Assembly: GCF_900142915.1 (NCBI RefSeq) | Contig: NZ_FRCM01000001.1 | Location: 186,001-250,000, forward strand | DNA length: 64,000 nucleotides | Direction: 5' to 3' | Source of the DNA: Mucilaginibacter sp. OK098 | GTDB taxonomy: Bacteria > Bacteroidota > Bacteroidia > Sphingobacteriales > Sphingobacteriaceae | Shown here: one piece after another, positions 16,931-25,518 of the stretch | How positions within the stretch are numbered: position 1 is the first letter of the stretch | Layout of the letters: every line of letters starts with the position of its first letter | Position numbers and translations under genes: made by a program | The notes under the pieces: generated by a model | Told to the model about the DNA's origin: nothing | The model's database searches: none | The model's input: the letters and a program-made list of their open reading frames with translations, nothing else

Positions 16931-17355
16931 ATGAAAACGATTAAATTGTTCGCTTTTTTAGCATTTATGCTTGCAGCTTCCCTTAATGTTTTTTCGCAAG
17001 ACAAAACGGGGCAGGTTTATTTAATCCGCTCTACAGGATATACCGGTTCTGCGATAAATTATAGATTGTATATTGATGATCAGTTAGTTTGTAAGTTGAA
17101 AAATAAATCTTTCTCTGTTCATGATATAGGTATTGGCCAGCATACTGTCAGTGTTGCTAGCGGAGGAATATCAAACGGAAAAAATCAGCACCATTAACTA
17201 TAACGGTGGTTGAAGGTAAAGCAAACTATGTCAGCATCGTTAGTACTCAAAGCGGTTATGTAAACAAAATAACCTGCCAGGAAATTACCCAAAATTCAGC
17301 TGATCCTCTTTTGGCAAAAACCACCCAAAATAAAAATTGCTTACCGGCGAAATAA
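16931..17355 (+). pseudogene. DUF2846-like exported protein, frameshifted
   Basis: The ATG at 16931 opens a frame of 88 residues with a signal peptide (MKTIKLFAFLAFMLAASLNV) and the DUF2846 core (GSAINYRLYIDDQLVCKL), stopping at 17197. From ~17168 the +2 frame continues the same protein: NIKRKKSAPLTITVVEGKAN through to CLPAK and a stop at 17353-17355. One missing A in the GGAGGAATATC stretch accounts for the break, so the original product would have had 141 residues. It may be a recent mutation or a sequencing error. DUF2846 proteins are small periplasmic or lipoprotein factors of unknown function. Confidence 0.75.
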
Positions 17356-17424
17356 AGTAAGGTTGTTAGGTTAACCTAAACCGTACGTTCGATTCACGTT
17401 TTAAACAACGTTTGTGGCTATTTA

Positions 17425-18195
17425 TTACTGGGCAGGGGGGAGTTGCGCCATTTTTCCGGTCAGTTCGGATGGATTTAAACCACTGTATTTTTTGATTTCC
17501 CGTGTTAAGTGAGAGTGATCGTAGTATCCCATATCAGTAGCAATCCTCAATAGGTTATTTCCCGATGTATCCCGCTGTAGTTTTTTCGCAGCATGCTGAA
17601 AACGGATGATGCTGATAAATTCTTTAGGAGGTATGCCGATATTCTTACTAAAAATTCTTTCGAGGGTTCTGATGGTTACATGGTGCGTTTGCGCGACATT
17701 GTCAACAGAAATCAAGCCTTGAAACTTTTCGATGGTCTGCGTGATCGGAATTATCGTTTCATACTTTCGATTTTTAAGCCTGCCCGAAAAAAACTGGTCT
17801 AACCTGGTCACTACCTGTCTGTCCAGCTCTGCAAGTGCATAAAGCTCTTTATCCGGGAATTCAATTATTTCATCAACAATTTCATCAAGTGGTAAGTTAT
17901 AGAAAACAGAAAATCCGGACGGCTTAAAACGAATACCCAGGAAGCGGCTATTAGGTACGCTATTCAGCAAATTCGACGCGGTCATTGTGCCGCCCAGGTA
18001 AATGTTCCCGGGGTAAAGAATGGTGTAATTATTTACAACAGGTTTCGATTCACCAAGGTTAATGAAAATCTCTGTGCAGCCATCTGCAAAGATACGACGG
18101 GTGACCGGCTGATAAAGAGCACCTGTTTCCAGGGTATAATAAGCATCAATATAGGGTGCTAACTGCAGCCCGGGTTTATATTCGGCGTACTTCAT
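17425..18195 (-). CDS. AraC-family transcriptional regulator
   Basis: 256 residues. The N-terminal ~140 residues form a sensor domain (begins MKYAEYKPGLQLAPYIDAYY) like that of the DUF6597 group. The C-terminal ~100 residues are an AraC DNA-binding domain, with the first helix-turn-helix at VDNVAQTHHVTIRTLERIFS and the second at RIATDMGYYDHSHLTREIKK followed by GLNPSE. It is divergent from the NTF2-like gene at 18366 and may control it; no operator was seen in the 170-base gap. Confidence 0.88.
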   Translation of the reverse strand: MKYAEYKPGLQLAPYIDAYYTLETGALYQPVTRRIFADGCTEIFINLGESKPVVNNYTILYPGNIYLGGTMTASNLLNSVPNSRFLGIRFKPSGFSVFYNLPLDEIVDEIIEFPDKELYALAELDRQVVTRLDQFFSGRLKNRKYETIIPITQTIEKFQGLISVDNVAQTHHVTIRTLERIFSKNIGIPPKEFISIIRFQHAAKKLQRDTSGNNLLRIATDMGYYDHSHLTREIKKYSGLNPSELTGKMAQLPPAQ

Positions 18196-18365
18196 GAAAT
18201 TTCAAAATTGTCGTTTTTATACAAAGTCATTTTTGAAAAGGGTGGTTACTTTGAATAAAAGTAAGAATACAAAAATCAAAACATCGTATGGTGAAAGTCA
18301 TTTAAATATCAAATATGATTTAGCATCAAATATCATTTATCAATAACCCAACTAACCAGAAAAAA

Positions 18366-18848
18366 ATGAAAAAGTTATCCATCAATTTATGCTGCATTAT
18401 TTTATCAATGATTGTTTCTTTTGCCGTTAGTGCAAAAGCCCCTGAAATAAATAAACCAGATACAGCCGCAATAAAAGCCGCCCTGCACCAGGTTAATTTA
18501 TCCTATGGCCAGGCTTTTATTAAAGGCGATTCCTCCTTATTTATGAATTGCTATACACCTGATGCCTGCCTGCTCCCGGTCAACTCACCGGCGCTTTGCG
18601 GTGTACAGGGTCAACTGGGGTTTTACCGGTTCGCATATAGGGCAGGCGTGCGTAATATCGTATTTACAACATTGAATCTTTACGGCGCTACTGACCTGTA
18701 TGTGACTGAGGAAGGTAATTTTGAAATGTTCGGAGCGAATAATGTTGCACTGGGAAAGGGGAAATACCTGGTTGTCTGGAAAAAAACAGCAGACGGTTGG
18801 AGAATGTACCGTGACATGTTTAACAGCAACAGTGCTCCAAAAAAATAA
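18366..18848 (+). CDS. Exported NTF2-like (SnoaL/DUF4440) protein
   Basis: 160 residues. The signal peptide is about 1-23 (ending VSAKA). The rest is a single NTF2-like cone fold, with the helix INKPDTAAIKAALHQVNLSY and strands ending in GKYLVVWKKTADGWRMYRDM. Family members include small isomerases/dehydratases and ligand-binding proteins, so a precise function cannot be given. It is divergent from the AraC regulator and followed by another NTF2-like gene 121 bases downstream. Confidence 0.8.
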   Translation: MKKLSINLCCIILSMIVSFAVSAKAPEINKPDTAAIKAALHQVNLSYGQAFIKGDSSLFMNCYTPDACLLPVNSPALCGVQGQLGFYRFAYRAGVRNIVFTTLNLYGATDLYVTEEGNFEMFGANNVALGKGKYLVVWKKTADGWRMYRDMFNSNSAPKK

Positions 18849-18969
18849 CTTCAGATTTGATCTGCACCTATTTTTAATTTGTCGTATCTGTACAAAACAC
18901 AGTCAGGCAGCACCGCTAGTTTTATTGAATTATCCGTAGTTAAATTCTTTTATAAAATCCTCTAAGTTT

Positions 18970-19320
18970 ATGACAGCAACATCCATTTCTCAAACGCTCA
19001 TCACGCTATTACGCAATCAGGAGTTCCTGAAGGCTTATCAAGACCTTTTTAGCGAAGATGCAGAAAGCATTGACCCGATCAATCCGACCCCGGGGCCCAT
19101 AAAAGGCCTGGCAAAACTAATCGAATTGGAAAAACAGTTCCTTGCAAAAGCAAAGATCCGGGCCATTACAATTTCTGAGGCTATCCACTCAGAAGCTTAT
19201 TTTAGCATCAGGCTATTCATGCAATTTGATATTAATGGAAAAGAAAGCAGTATTAATGAATTGTGCGTATATAAAGTTAACGCAGGCAAAATTATTAGTC
19301 AGCAGTTCTTTATATCATAA
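18970..19320 (+). CDS. NTF2-like (SnoaL-type) protein
   Basis: 116 residues with no signal peptide. Helical start (ISQTLITLLRNQEFLKAYQD), then the pattern DPINPTPGPIKGLAKLIELE, typical of SnoaL-like enzymes where an active-site Asp/His follows the first helices, and a C-terminal strand ending in GKIISQQFFIS. The cytoplasmic function is not predictable. It lies 40 bases before the thioesterase gene and probably shares its transcript. Confidence 0.78.
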   Translation: MTATSISQTLITLLRNQEFLKAYQDLFSEDAESIDPINPTPGPIKGLAKLIELEKQFLAKAKIRAITISEAIHSEAYFSIRLFMQFDINGKESSINELCVYKVNAGKIISQQFFIS

Positions 19321-19360
19321 ATATCAAACATAGTAATCCATTAATTCATCCTTATTGTTA

Positions 19361-19855
19361 ATGCAAAAAATATTACAGTCAACCGTCAAAGTCCGCTTCC
19401 AGGACTGTGACCCATTTAATCATTTATACAACACCCGTTATTTGGATTATTTTCTTAATGCCAGGGAAGACCAATTATTGGAAGCGTATAATTTAGATGC
19501 TTTCGGCGGCACTGCCGATACCGGGTTAGTTTGGGTAATATCCAGTAATCAAATTTGCTATCTTAAATCCGTTTTCAGGGGAGAGGTAATAATCATTGAT
19601 TCCCAATTGATAGAAGTAAAGCCCAGATCGCTTACCGTTGAAATGCGCATGTGGGACGAAAATAAAGTGAGTTTGAAATCAATGCTTTGGACAAAGTTTA
19701 CTTATTTCAATATTAAAACTCAAAAACCGGCTTTGCATTCAGACGAGTTAACCAGTTTGTTTAATGAAATAATTGCTCCTGTAGGCCAAACTAATTTTGA
19801 TGACCGGAAAACCGCGCTTATACAGGAACTTCGTTTATTAAATTCTATGGCATAG
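19361..19855 (+). CDS. 4HBT-fold acyl-CoA thioesterase
   Basis: 164 residues from ATG 19361; a TTG six bases upstream is less likely. The hot-dog fold signature is FQDCDPFNHLYNTRYLDYFL near the N-terminus, with the Asp17/Asn-like catalytic region of YbgC/FcbC-type thioesterases, followed by a beta sheet (LKSVFRGEVIIIDSQLIEVK). It hydrolyses acyl- or aryl-CoA thioesters in the cytoplasm; the substrate is unknown. Convergent with the HxlR gene 16 bases downstream. Confidence 0.82.
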   Translation: MQKILQSTVKVRFQDCDPFNHLYNTRYLDYFLNAREDQLLEAYNLDAFGGTADTGLVWVISSNQICYLKSVFRGEVIIIDSQLIEVKPRSLTVEMRMWDENKVSLKSMLWTKFTYFNIKTQKPALHSDELTSLFNEIIAPVGQTNFDDRKTALIQELRLLNSMA

Positions 19856-19871
19856 TTTGTTATAGCCCGGA

Positions 19872-20225
19872 TTACTTGATTTGCTCCCTGTGATTTAAGC
19901 CCCATTCAACCAGGCTTTCCGTTACCGGGAAAACGCTAAGGCCGTATTTTGTAATTGCATAACTTACCGTTATGGGCCTTGTGTCTCTAACTGTTCGGGT
20001 TACCAGGAGATTGATCTCCAGTTCCTGTAGTTCTTTGGAAAGCATTTTGGCGGATATTCCTTCTATTTCCCGCTGGATTTTCTTAAAAGTGTTAATTTGA
20101 TCTATATGGTTATTGAGGTGTCTCATAATCCTTAATTTCCATTTTCCACCTAAAATCTCCAGGCTGTCACGTATTGCCGCCAGTTCTTTTTCGCAAATGG
20201 CGTCTCTTTCATCAGTATTATCCAT
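19872..20225 (-). CDS. HxlR-family transcriptional regulator
   Basis: 117 residues with the HxlR winged-helix pattern: IRDSLEILGGKWKLRIMRHL, then KIQREIEGISAKMLSKELQE and a C-terminal segment ending in VEWGLNHREQ. A Cys near residue 11 (DAICEKELAAI) could be the redox-sensing cysteine common in this family. It is divergent from phzF-like, and a perfect 34-bp palindrome in the shared promoter (20243-20276) is the expected operator, implying control of both genes. Confidence 0.9.
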   Translation of the reverse strand: MDNTDERDAICEKELAAIRDSLEILGGKWKLRIMRHLNNHIDQINTFKKIQREIEGISAKMLSKELQELEINLLVTRTVRDTRPITVSYAITKYGLSVFPVTESLVEWGLNHREQIK

Positions 20226-20242
20226 TCTTCAAATATAACATA

Positions 20243-20276
20243 GTTAACAAAAGGTAACTAGTTACCTTTTGTTAAC
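20243..20276. promoter_or_regulatory. Perfect 34-bp palindromic operator between hxlR-like and phzF-like genes
   Basis: Exact palindrome with half-site GTTAACAAAAGGTAACT, centred on CTAG, 18 bases before the HxlR start and 57 bases before the PhzF start. HxlR dimers bind inverted repeats with GTAAC/GGTAAC-like halves, so this is the likely autoregulatory site. Confidence 0.75.
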
Positions 20277-20332
20277 CCATAAAGAAAATAAACTAATACA
20301 AGCTAATTTTGGCACAACTTAAAGCTAAGAAA

Positions 20333-21217
20333 ATGAAACAATTGGATTATTATGTACTGGATGTGTTTACAGACAGTCGCTATAAAGGAAATCAACTTTC
20401 TGTTGTTTATATAGATCATGAACTTGATTTGGAACAATACCATAATATTTCAAGGGAATTCGGATACTCAGAAACCTCTTTCGTTTATTATGCTGAAGAG
20501 GAAGGCGTATTTAAGGTGCGATCGTTCACACCCGCTAAATTTGAAGTTACCGGCGCAGGGCATAACCTGTTAGGAGCCGTTTGCCTGGCGCTTTTAAAAA
20601 AGTGGGATATTTTTAAAAAGCAGGATGGTGCACAATGGGTAAAAATTGAGGATCTTAAAATTCCTTTAAAAATAACCGAAGAAAATGGCCTGCCGTACGT
20701 GGGGATGAAACAAAGGCCTGCCAGGGTAATTGGAAAAGTTCCAACGGAAATTATTGCGGAAGCAACGGGTTTGGAAATCGGGGATTTTGAACTGAACGGG
20801 TGGGCTATTAACATCGTTCAAACGGAGGTTGCACATCTTATGGTGCCCGTAAAAAGTTTATCGGCACTAAAAAATGCTATTTCAAATAAAGCGCTGTTAA
20901 AGAAAGCTTCAGAGCAATTTGGTTTTGAGGGATGTTATTTGTTTACTACAAATGATCCGGCAAGTGAGATCCTGGCGGAGTCCAGGTTTTTCAATCCAAG
21001 CGTTGGGATTGATGAAGACCCTGCGACAGGGACAGCAGCCGGCCCGCTTGCGGGCTATCTTGAACAGCTTGGCTATATCAACCAAAACCAGGATTACCGG
21101 ATTTTGCAGGGTACCTATGTAAACCAACCGTCAACAATACGTGTAAACGTTGCGGCTGATGGTATTTGGGTCAGTGGTTCATCAGTCATTGTAATGGAAG
21201 GTAAATTGTTTCTGTAA
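20333..21217 (+). CDS. PhzF-family isomerase-like protein
   Basis: 294 residues from ATG 20333; a TTG eight codons upstream is unlikely. The PhzF/DapF-like fold shows LDYYVLDVFTDSRYKGNQLS with the usual GN, FGYSETSFVYY carrying the catalytic-type Glu in SET, RSFTPAKFEVTGAGHNLLGA, and a second-half signature VGIDEDPATGTAAGPLAGYL. Members isomerise small metabolites; relatedness to phenazine synthesis is by name only, since no other phz gene is present. The 34-bp palindrome upstream points to control by the divergent HxlR regulator. Confidence 0.9.
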   Translation: MKQLDYYVLDVFTDSRYKGNQLSVVYIDHELDLEQYHNISREFGYSETSFVYYAEEEGVFKVRSFTPAKFEVTGAGHNLLGAVCLALLKKWDIFKKQDGAQWVKIEDLKIPLKITEENGLPYVGMKQRPARVIGKVPTEIIAEATGLEIGDFELNGWAINIVQTEVAHLMVPVKSLSALKNAISNKALLKKASEQFGFEGCYLFTTNDPASEILAESRFFNPSVGIDEDPATGTAAGPLAGYLEQLGYINQNQDYRILQGTYVNQPSTIRVNVAADGIWVSGSSVIVMEGKLFL

Positions 21218-21367
21218 ATATTTTCAGATACACTTATTCTTTGGGATATTAGCCATGAACTATTTTATTGCATTTTATCTAAATCTACACCTTAATACAA
21301 ATTGTACATCCATTTATATTAACAACGTAAATACTATTGCCAGCTGTTTGCCAAATTACAAATCACC

Positions 21368-22258
21368 ATGAAAAGAAAATCCTTTTTTACACTTGCCTGT
21401 GCGCTGATCCTGAACGTATTCTTTGTAAATGCTCAATCTTCGGGGCAACATTATGCCGGAAAGATTATCGACATGCACGAGCACATTGCTTTAAATGACG
21501 GAGAACAGCATAATATGAGCGCCGAGCGTAATAATACCGTAAAGGATATCCTTGCAAATATTTCCAACGGGCACCTGGCGAAAGCAGCTATTATTACCAT
21601 GGCGCAAAAAGGCCAAATGGATCAAACACGTTTAAGAAATGACAGTGTTATTCATTTAAGCCAGCTTTATAACTCGCTGATACCTATATGTTCGGTTCAC
21701 CCCATGGATGGTGCGGAAGCGCTTGCAGAAATGGAAAGGGTGCAAAAACTTGGTGTGAAAATAATTAAGCTGCACCCCAACTCTCAACAGTTTGACGTGT
21801 CATCACCCGATGTGGCAGCCATAGCAAAAAAAGCAGGGGAGCTTAAAATGATCCTTTTATTTGATTCCTATAACCCGGTAGATGTGAACGAGGATGGCAA
21901 GTTAATTATGCTGGCAATTACCCACCCCGATGCAAGGTTTATTTTTGCTCATATGGGCATGGTCAATTTTCCTCAATTTATAACCCTGGTGGGATTAGAT
22001 AAATATCCATGGTATAAAAAGAATATGTGGTTTGATCTTTCGGCCATAGCACCAATACTTGGCGATTCTCCATTCCGGGACCAACTGGTGTGGACAATTC
22101 GTAAAATTGGTGTGCAACAGTTCTTATTCGGCTCAGACTTTCCAATGTTTGATCCGCCGTCAACCATTAAAAGTATTTATAAAATGAAGTTTACCAAAAA
22201 AGAAGAGGCTCAAATATTTTATACCAATGCCTGTAACTTGTTGCAGATTCGCCCTTGA
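21368..22258 (+). CDS. Exported amidohydrolase-family metal-dependent hydrolase
   Basis: 296 residues. Signal peptide 1-22 (ending FVNAQS). The TIM-barrel metal site begins with KIIDMHEHIAL (HxH), and IIKLHPNSQQF supplies a later His. The FIFAHMGMVNF His and the SDFPMFDPP Asp complete an amidohydrolase_2-type set. It probably hydrolyses a carboxylate or lactone in the periplasm. No operon partner is evident; the next gene starts 45 bases downstream on the same strand. Confidence 0.83.
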   Translation: MKRKSFFTLACALILNVFFVNAQSSGQHYAGKIIDMHEHIALNDGEQHNMSAERNNTVKDILANISNGHLAKAAIITMAQKGQMDQTRLRNDSVIHLSQLYNSLIPICSVHPMDGAEALAEMERVQKLGVKIIKLHPNSQQFDVSSPDVAAIAKKAGELKMILLFDSYNPVDVNEDGKLIMLAITHPDARFIFAHMGMVNFPQFITLVGLDKYPWYKKNMWFDLSAIAPILGDSPFRDQLVWTIRKIGVQQFLFGSDFPMFDPPSTIKSIYKMKFTKKEEAQIFYTNACNLLQIRP

Positions 22259-22303
22259 GGATAACAGCTTATTTAGTAATTAAGAATTTAAACACATCAT
22301 CCA

Positions 22304-22723
22304 ATGTATATCAGCGGGGAAACCGGTGAACAAACAGAACACAGGCTCAGGCACGTGATCAGGAATGCCCAGCTGAAAGTTTATGACGGATTATATTTCT
22401 TTAAAGAAATACCCATTAATAGTTTTGAGTTTGATCAAAATGCGTTAGCAATTGTCAGAGATCACCAGGTATGGAGCTACCTGGTACCGGTTGAATCTGA
22501 TCTTTCAGAAAACTTTAAGGTGTTTAGTTTCCATTTTCAACCTGGGGCTGATAACAGCGGTTTCGTTGGTTGGCTGGCTTCTTTAATAAAGGCCCGCTTA
22601 GGTTCAGGCGTATTTGTTATATGCGGCCAAAACTCAAATTCCGGGGGGATATTTGATTATTGGGGCTGCCCGGCATTATTGACGCAGGAAATAATCGGCT
22701 TAATTAGCGAATTGAGGGGATAA
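22304..22723 (+). CDS. Conserved hypothetical protein (possibly DUF6196)
   Basis: 139 residues without a signal peptide. The conserved-looking segment VFVICGQNSNSGGIFDYWGC near the C-terminus and the EIPINSFEFDQNALAIVRDH region recall the DUF6196 group, but I cannot verify this. The fold is probably alpha/beta and cytosolic. Nothing in the neighbourhood points to a function. Confidence 0.6.
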   Translation: MYISGETGEQTEHRLRHVIRNAQLKVYDGLYFFKEIPINSFEFDQNALAIVRDHQVWSYLVPVESDLSENFKVFSFHFQPGADNSGFVGWLASLIKARLGSGVFVICGQNSNSGGIFDYWGCPALLTQEIIGLISELRG

Positions 22724-22761
22724 CCAAATCTAAGGGCTTTTCAGTGAAGGCATGTTATGAG

Positions 22762-23544
22762 TTATTTTGAAGTGCTGATAGCCGCTTCTATAATTAAGCG
22801 GGCAACCTCTTTTGGATGCGATTCAAAAACGGAATGGCTTGCGCCTGCTATTTCTATGGTATGGCTGCCGGCACGTTTGGCATACATTCTTTCCAGGTCC
22901 GGATTAATGATCCGGTCGGCCATTGCCACCATGTACCAGCTGGGTTTAGTCCTCCAGGCTGGGTTTTTAATTAGGGCGTGAAAAACCTCGTCGGCTGTAG
23001 GCATCTGCGCATTAGCCATAAACTGCGCCTGTTTTTCGGGCAGATCGGCAGCGAAATCAGCAGGAAACTGTGCAGGATCAATATAGTCGAAACCGTTAGC
23101 TGGTTTTTGCAGGGATTTGTAAGCCGAAGGAATGCGCTTGCCATTGTCTGCTTCTGATTCGCCTTTATCAGGGGCATGGGCGGCAATATAAACCAGCCCG
23201 ACTACATGCGGATCATTTCCTGCTTCGGTAATTAAACCACCACCATAGCTGTGACCGACTAAAATGCAGGGGCCATCCTGAAGATCCAATACGCGTTTTA
23301 CAGCTGCCAAATCAGCATCGAAAGAAGTCAAAGGCTGCTGTACGATACTCACATGATAACCTTTGTTTACCAGGATCTCGTAAACCGGTTTCCATCCCGA
23401 CCCGTCTACAAATGCGCCGTGTACCAATACAATATTTTTAATAGGTGCAGCCTGTTGTGCACTGGCGGATGAAACCAATAATACGGCAAATGCTATGCTG
23501 CCTGCTATCATCGCCCGGGTGATTTTTTTTAATATATTTTTCAT
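22762..23544 (-). CDS. Exported alpha/beta hydrolase
   Basis: 260 residues. Signal peptide about 1-29 (ending SSASAQQ). The alpha/beta hydrolase core has the oxyanion segment KNIVLVHGAFVDGSGWKPVY, nucleophile Ser in LVGHSYGGGLITEAG, and a catalytic His in IEIAGASHSVFESHP near the C-terminus; the acid is probably the Asp of MADRIINPD. This subgroup (EstC-like) cleaves small esters. It is the last gene of the GntR - TauE - DUF1634 operon, with gaps of 5-18 bases. Confidence 0.88.
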   Translation of the reverse strand: MKNILKKITRAMIAGSIAFAVLLVSSASAQQAAPIKNIVLVHGAFVDGSGWKPVYEILVNKGYHVSIVQQPLTSFDADLAAVKRVLDLQDGPCILVGHSYGGGLITEAGNDPHVVGLVYIAAHAPDKGESEADNGKRIPSAYKSLQKPANGFDYIDPAQFPADFAADLPEKQAQFMANAQMPTADEVFHALIKNPAWRTKPSWYMVAMADRIINPDLERMYAKRAGSHTIEIAGASHSVFESHPKEVARLIIEAAISTSK

Positions 23545-23562
23545 GATCTGTTAAATTTAATG

Positions 23563-23964
23563 TTAAACTTTTAAGCCGCCGAAGATGCTAAACATCATTA
23601 CCGACAGTACAACTAATGTAATACCAACATAAAGCCGGTCTTTTTCTATGATAAAACCAATCAAAGAGAAAAATATCCTCAATATGGGGGTTGCAATCAG
23701 CACAACTACGCCAAGCTGGATAATTCCCCGGGCCTTTATGGCTGTCACACCATTCCAGATTTCCCTGCCGGTTTTCAGTCCTGCTTTTTCGCCTATAAAA
23801 AGCTGGTAATGAGGTAATGCCAGGCTCCCTGATTGCAGCAGATATAACAGTCCGCCGGTAAGTACAATCAGGCTTGACAGCAACACACCAAATCGGAGCT
23901 GAAGGCCAATAAACAGTTCTATATCATGGTCTGCCAGGTTTTGTTTTGAAAGAATCTTTTTCAT
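23563..23964 (-). CDS. DUF1634 membrane protein
   Basis: 133 residues with three hydrophobic helices (about 30-47, 80-103, 112-130) in the DUF1634 layout. The start MKKILSKQNLADHDIELFIG is at 23964, 13 bases after the TauE/SafE gene. DUF1634 is almost always next to TauE/SafE permeases and is thought to assist them, probably as a small subunit. Role inferred from that partnership. Confidence 0.88.
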   Translation of the reverse strand: MKKILSKQNLADHDIELFIGLQLRFGVLLSSLIVLTGGLLYLLQSGSLALPHYQLFIGEKAGLKTGREIWNGVTAIKARGIIQLGVVVLIATPILRIFFSLIGFIIEKDRLYVGITLVVLSVMMFSIFGGLKV

Positions 23965-23977
23965 AACGTTGATAGAT

Positions 23978-24811
23978 TTAAAATTTGTGATTATATCCGT
24001 TGTAGATCATTTCTACTGCCACAAACGCTATAGCGGTACAAAAGATGTATTTTAATACCCGTGCATCCATTTTGGGCAAAAGTTTAGAGCCGGTAAATGC
24101 GCCGCACAATACACCCAGCACCACCGGAAATGCAATGCCTGCCTCCATATAGCCCCGTTGCAGGTAAACCACAGCGCTGGCCGCAGCCGTTACGCCGATC
24201 ATAAAGTTGCTGGTGGTAGTGCTTACTTTAAAAGGGATGTGCATGGTAGAGTCCATGGCCAAAACTTTAAGCGCGCCCGAGCCTATGCCTAATAACCCCG
24301 AGAAAACACCGGCAATGGTCATAATAGAAAACCCTGCGCCCACATTTTTTAGCCGGTAGCTTACTTCACCGTTTGTTGTGGGGTAGCTATTGTTTAGTTT
24401 AAGTTTGTTTGCAAAATTGCTGCCAACCAATAGCGCTCCCTGGTTCTTTTTCCGGAGTGTCATCGCTGCCGAAAACAGGAGGATGCTCCCAAAAAGTATG
24501 GCTATGGTATTGGTTGGCGTATATACCGCAATTAGTGCGCCCACAACTGCACCAATGGTAGTCGCAATTTCCAGGAACATCCCTAGCCTGATATTGGTGA
24601 TCCCTTCTTTAACATAAGCGCTGGCAGCGCCTGATGAGTTGGCAATAGAGGCCAGCAACGCCGCGCCGATGGCGTAACGGATATCTACGTGAAAAACAAG
24701 TGTTAATAACGGAATAATTACCACGCCGCCGCCTAACCCGGTGAGCGATCCAACCAGCCCGGCAAGATAGGCACCGGCCAGCAGCAACAATGTAAATGTT
24801 AGAATAGTCAT
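23978..24811 (-). CDS. TauE/SafE (TSUP) family anion permease
   Basis: 277 residues with about eight membrane helices. Signature motifs occur twice: AGLVGSLTGLGGGVVIIPLL near the N-terminus and VFSGLLGIGSGALKVLAM in the second half, reflecting the internal duplication of this family. TSUP proteins export or import sulfite, sulfonates or related organic anions. The start follows the GntR stop by 5 bases, and the DUF1634 gene comes next. Substrate unknown; a sulfur compound is the family norm. Confidence 0.9.
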   Translation of the reverse strand: MTILTFTLLLLAGAYLAGLVGSLTGLGGGVVIIPLLTLVFHVDIRYAIGAALLASIANSSGAASAYVKEGITNIRLGMFLEIATTIGAVVGALIAVYTPTNTIAILFGSILLFSAAMTLRKKNQGALLVGSNFANKLKLNNSYPTTNGEVSYRLKNVGAGFSIMTIAGVFSGLLGIGSGALKVLAMDSTMHIPFKVSTTTSNFMIGVTAAASAVVYLQRGYMEAGIAFPVVLGVLCGAFTGSKLLPKMDARVLKYIFCTAIAFVAVEMIYNGYNHKF

Positions 24812-24816
24812 AATAT

Positions 24817-25467
24817 TTAGTAATTATTGTTTAAAATGTTGGTGATGATCTCACCCGCCTGTTTTTTCTTTCTTGCCTTTATAGCGTTAAAAAGATCCTC
24901 ATGAAGATGGTGGCTCATCGCAAAATGACTGATGCCCCGCAGTTCGCGCTGCGAAAAAAATGAGCGGATAGTTTGGGTGAAACTTTGATAAAGGGTAGCC
25001 AGCACACTGTTTCCTGAAGCTTTTGCAATGGCCAAATGAAAAGCGATATCTGCGTTGGTACAAGCAGCGCCGTCTTCTGATAGTATAGCCTGTTTACGAT
25101 TGGCCAATTGCTTTTCCATAGCAGCCAGGTCATCGGGGGTATGTGAGTCTGACGCCAGTCTTATTATCTCTACTTCCAGCAGTCTGCGAACTGCGTTGAT
25201 CTCTTCAAAGCTGGCATTCTTCAGGCGCTGTTCCATAGGCTGCTGATCAACATCCTCATTGATATAAGTACCGTCGCCTTGCTTTACCTGTAAGACTCCG
25301 GCAATGGCCAGGCTTTTAATTGCTTCACGCACTGATGAACGCCCGACAGCGTATCTCATCATCAACTCAGGTTCAGCGGGTATTTTCGTACCTGCCTTGT
25401 ATTTGTTGTCTTTAATATCCTGCCTGATTTTGGTTGCCACCTGGTCTGAAAGTTTTTCCCTTTTCAT
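24817..25467 (-). CDS. GntR (FadR-type) transcriptional regulator
   Basis: 216 residues. N-terminal winged helix: SDQVATKIRQDIKDNKYKAG, then AEPELMMRYAVGRSSVREAI. The C-terminal all-helical FCD domain has the metal-binding pattern with Asp/His residues in FHLAIAKASGN and SHHLHEDLFNAIKARK. It is the first gene of the TSUP operon and probably represses it until the transported compound is present. Two ACATnnGATGT operators lie in its own promoter. Confidence 0.9.
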   Translation of the reverse strand: MKREKLSDQVATKIRQDIKDNKYKAGTKIPAEPELMMRYAVGRSSVREAIKSLAIAGVLQVKQGDGTYINEDVDQQPMEQRLKNASFEEINAVRRLLEVEIIRLASDSHTPDDLAAMEKQLANRKQAILSEDGAACTNADIAFHLAIAKASGNSVLATLYQSFTQTIRSFFSQRELRGISHFAMSHHLHEDLFNAIKARKKKQAGEIITNILNNNY

Positions 25468-25485
25468 ATTCCTGATTTAATGATG

Positions 25486-25518
25486 CAAACATACGATGTA
25501 TATTTAAACATCTGATGT
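25486..25518 (-). promoter_or_regulatory. GntR promoter with two ACATnnGATGT operator sites
   Basis: Sites at 25489-25499 (ACATACGATGT) and 25508-25518 (ACATCTGATGT) lie 19 bases apart, about two helical turns. On the minus strand the -7 element TATGTTTG (plus 25486-25493) overlaps the first, 18-26 bases before the GntR start, so bound repressor would block initiation. Autoregulation is inferred. Confidence 0.6.
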
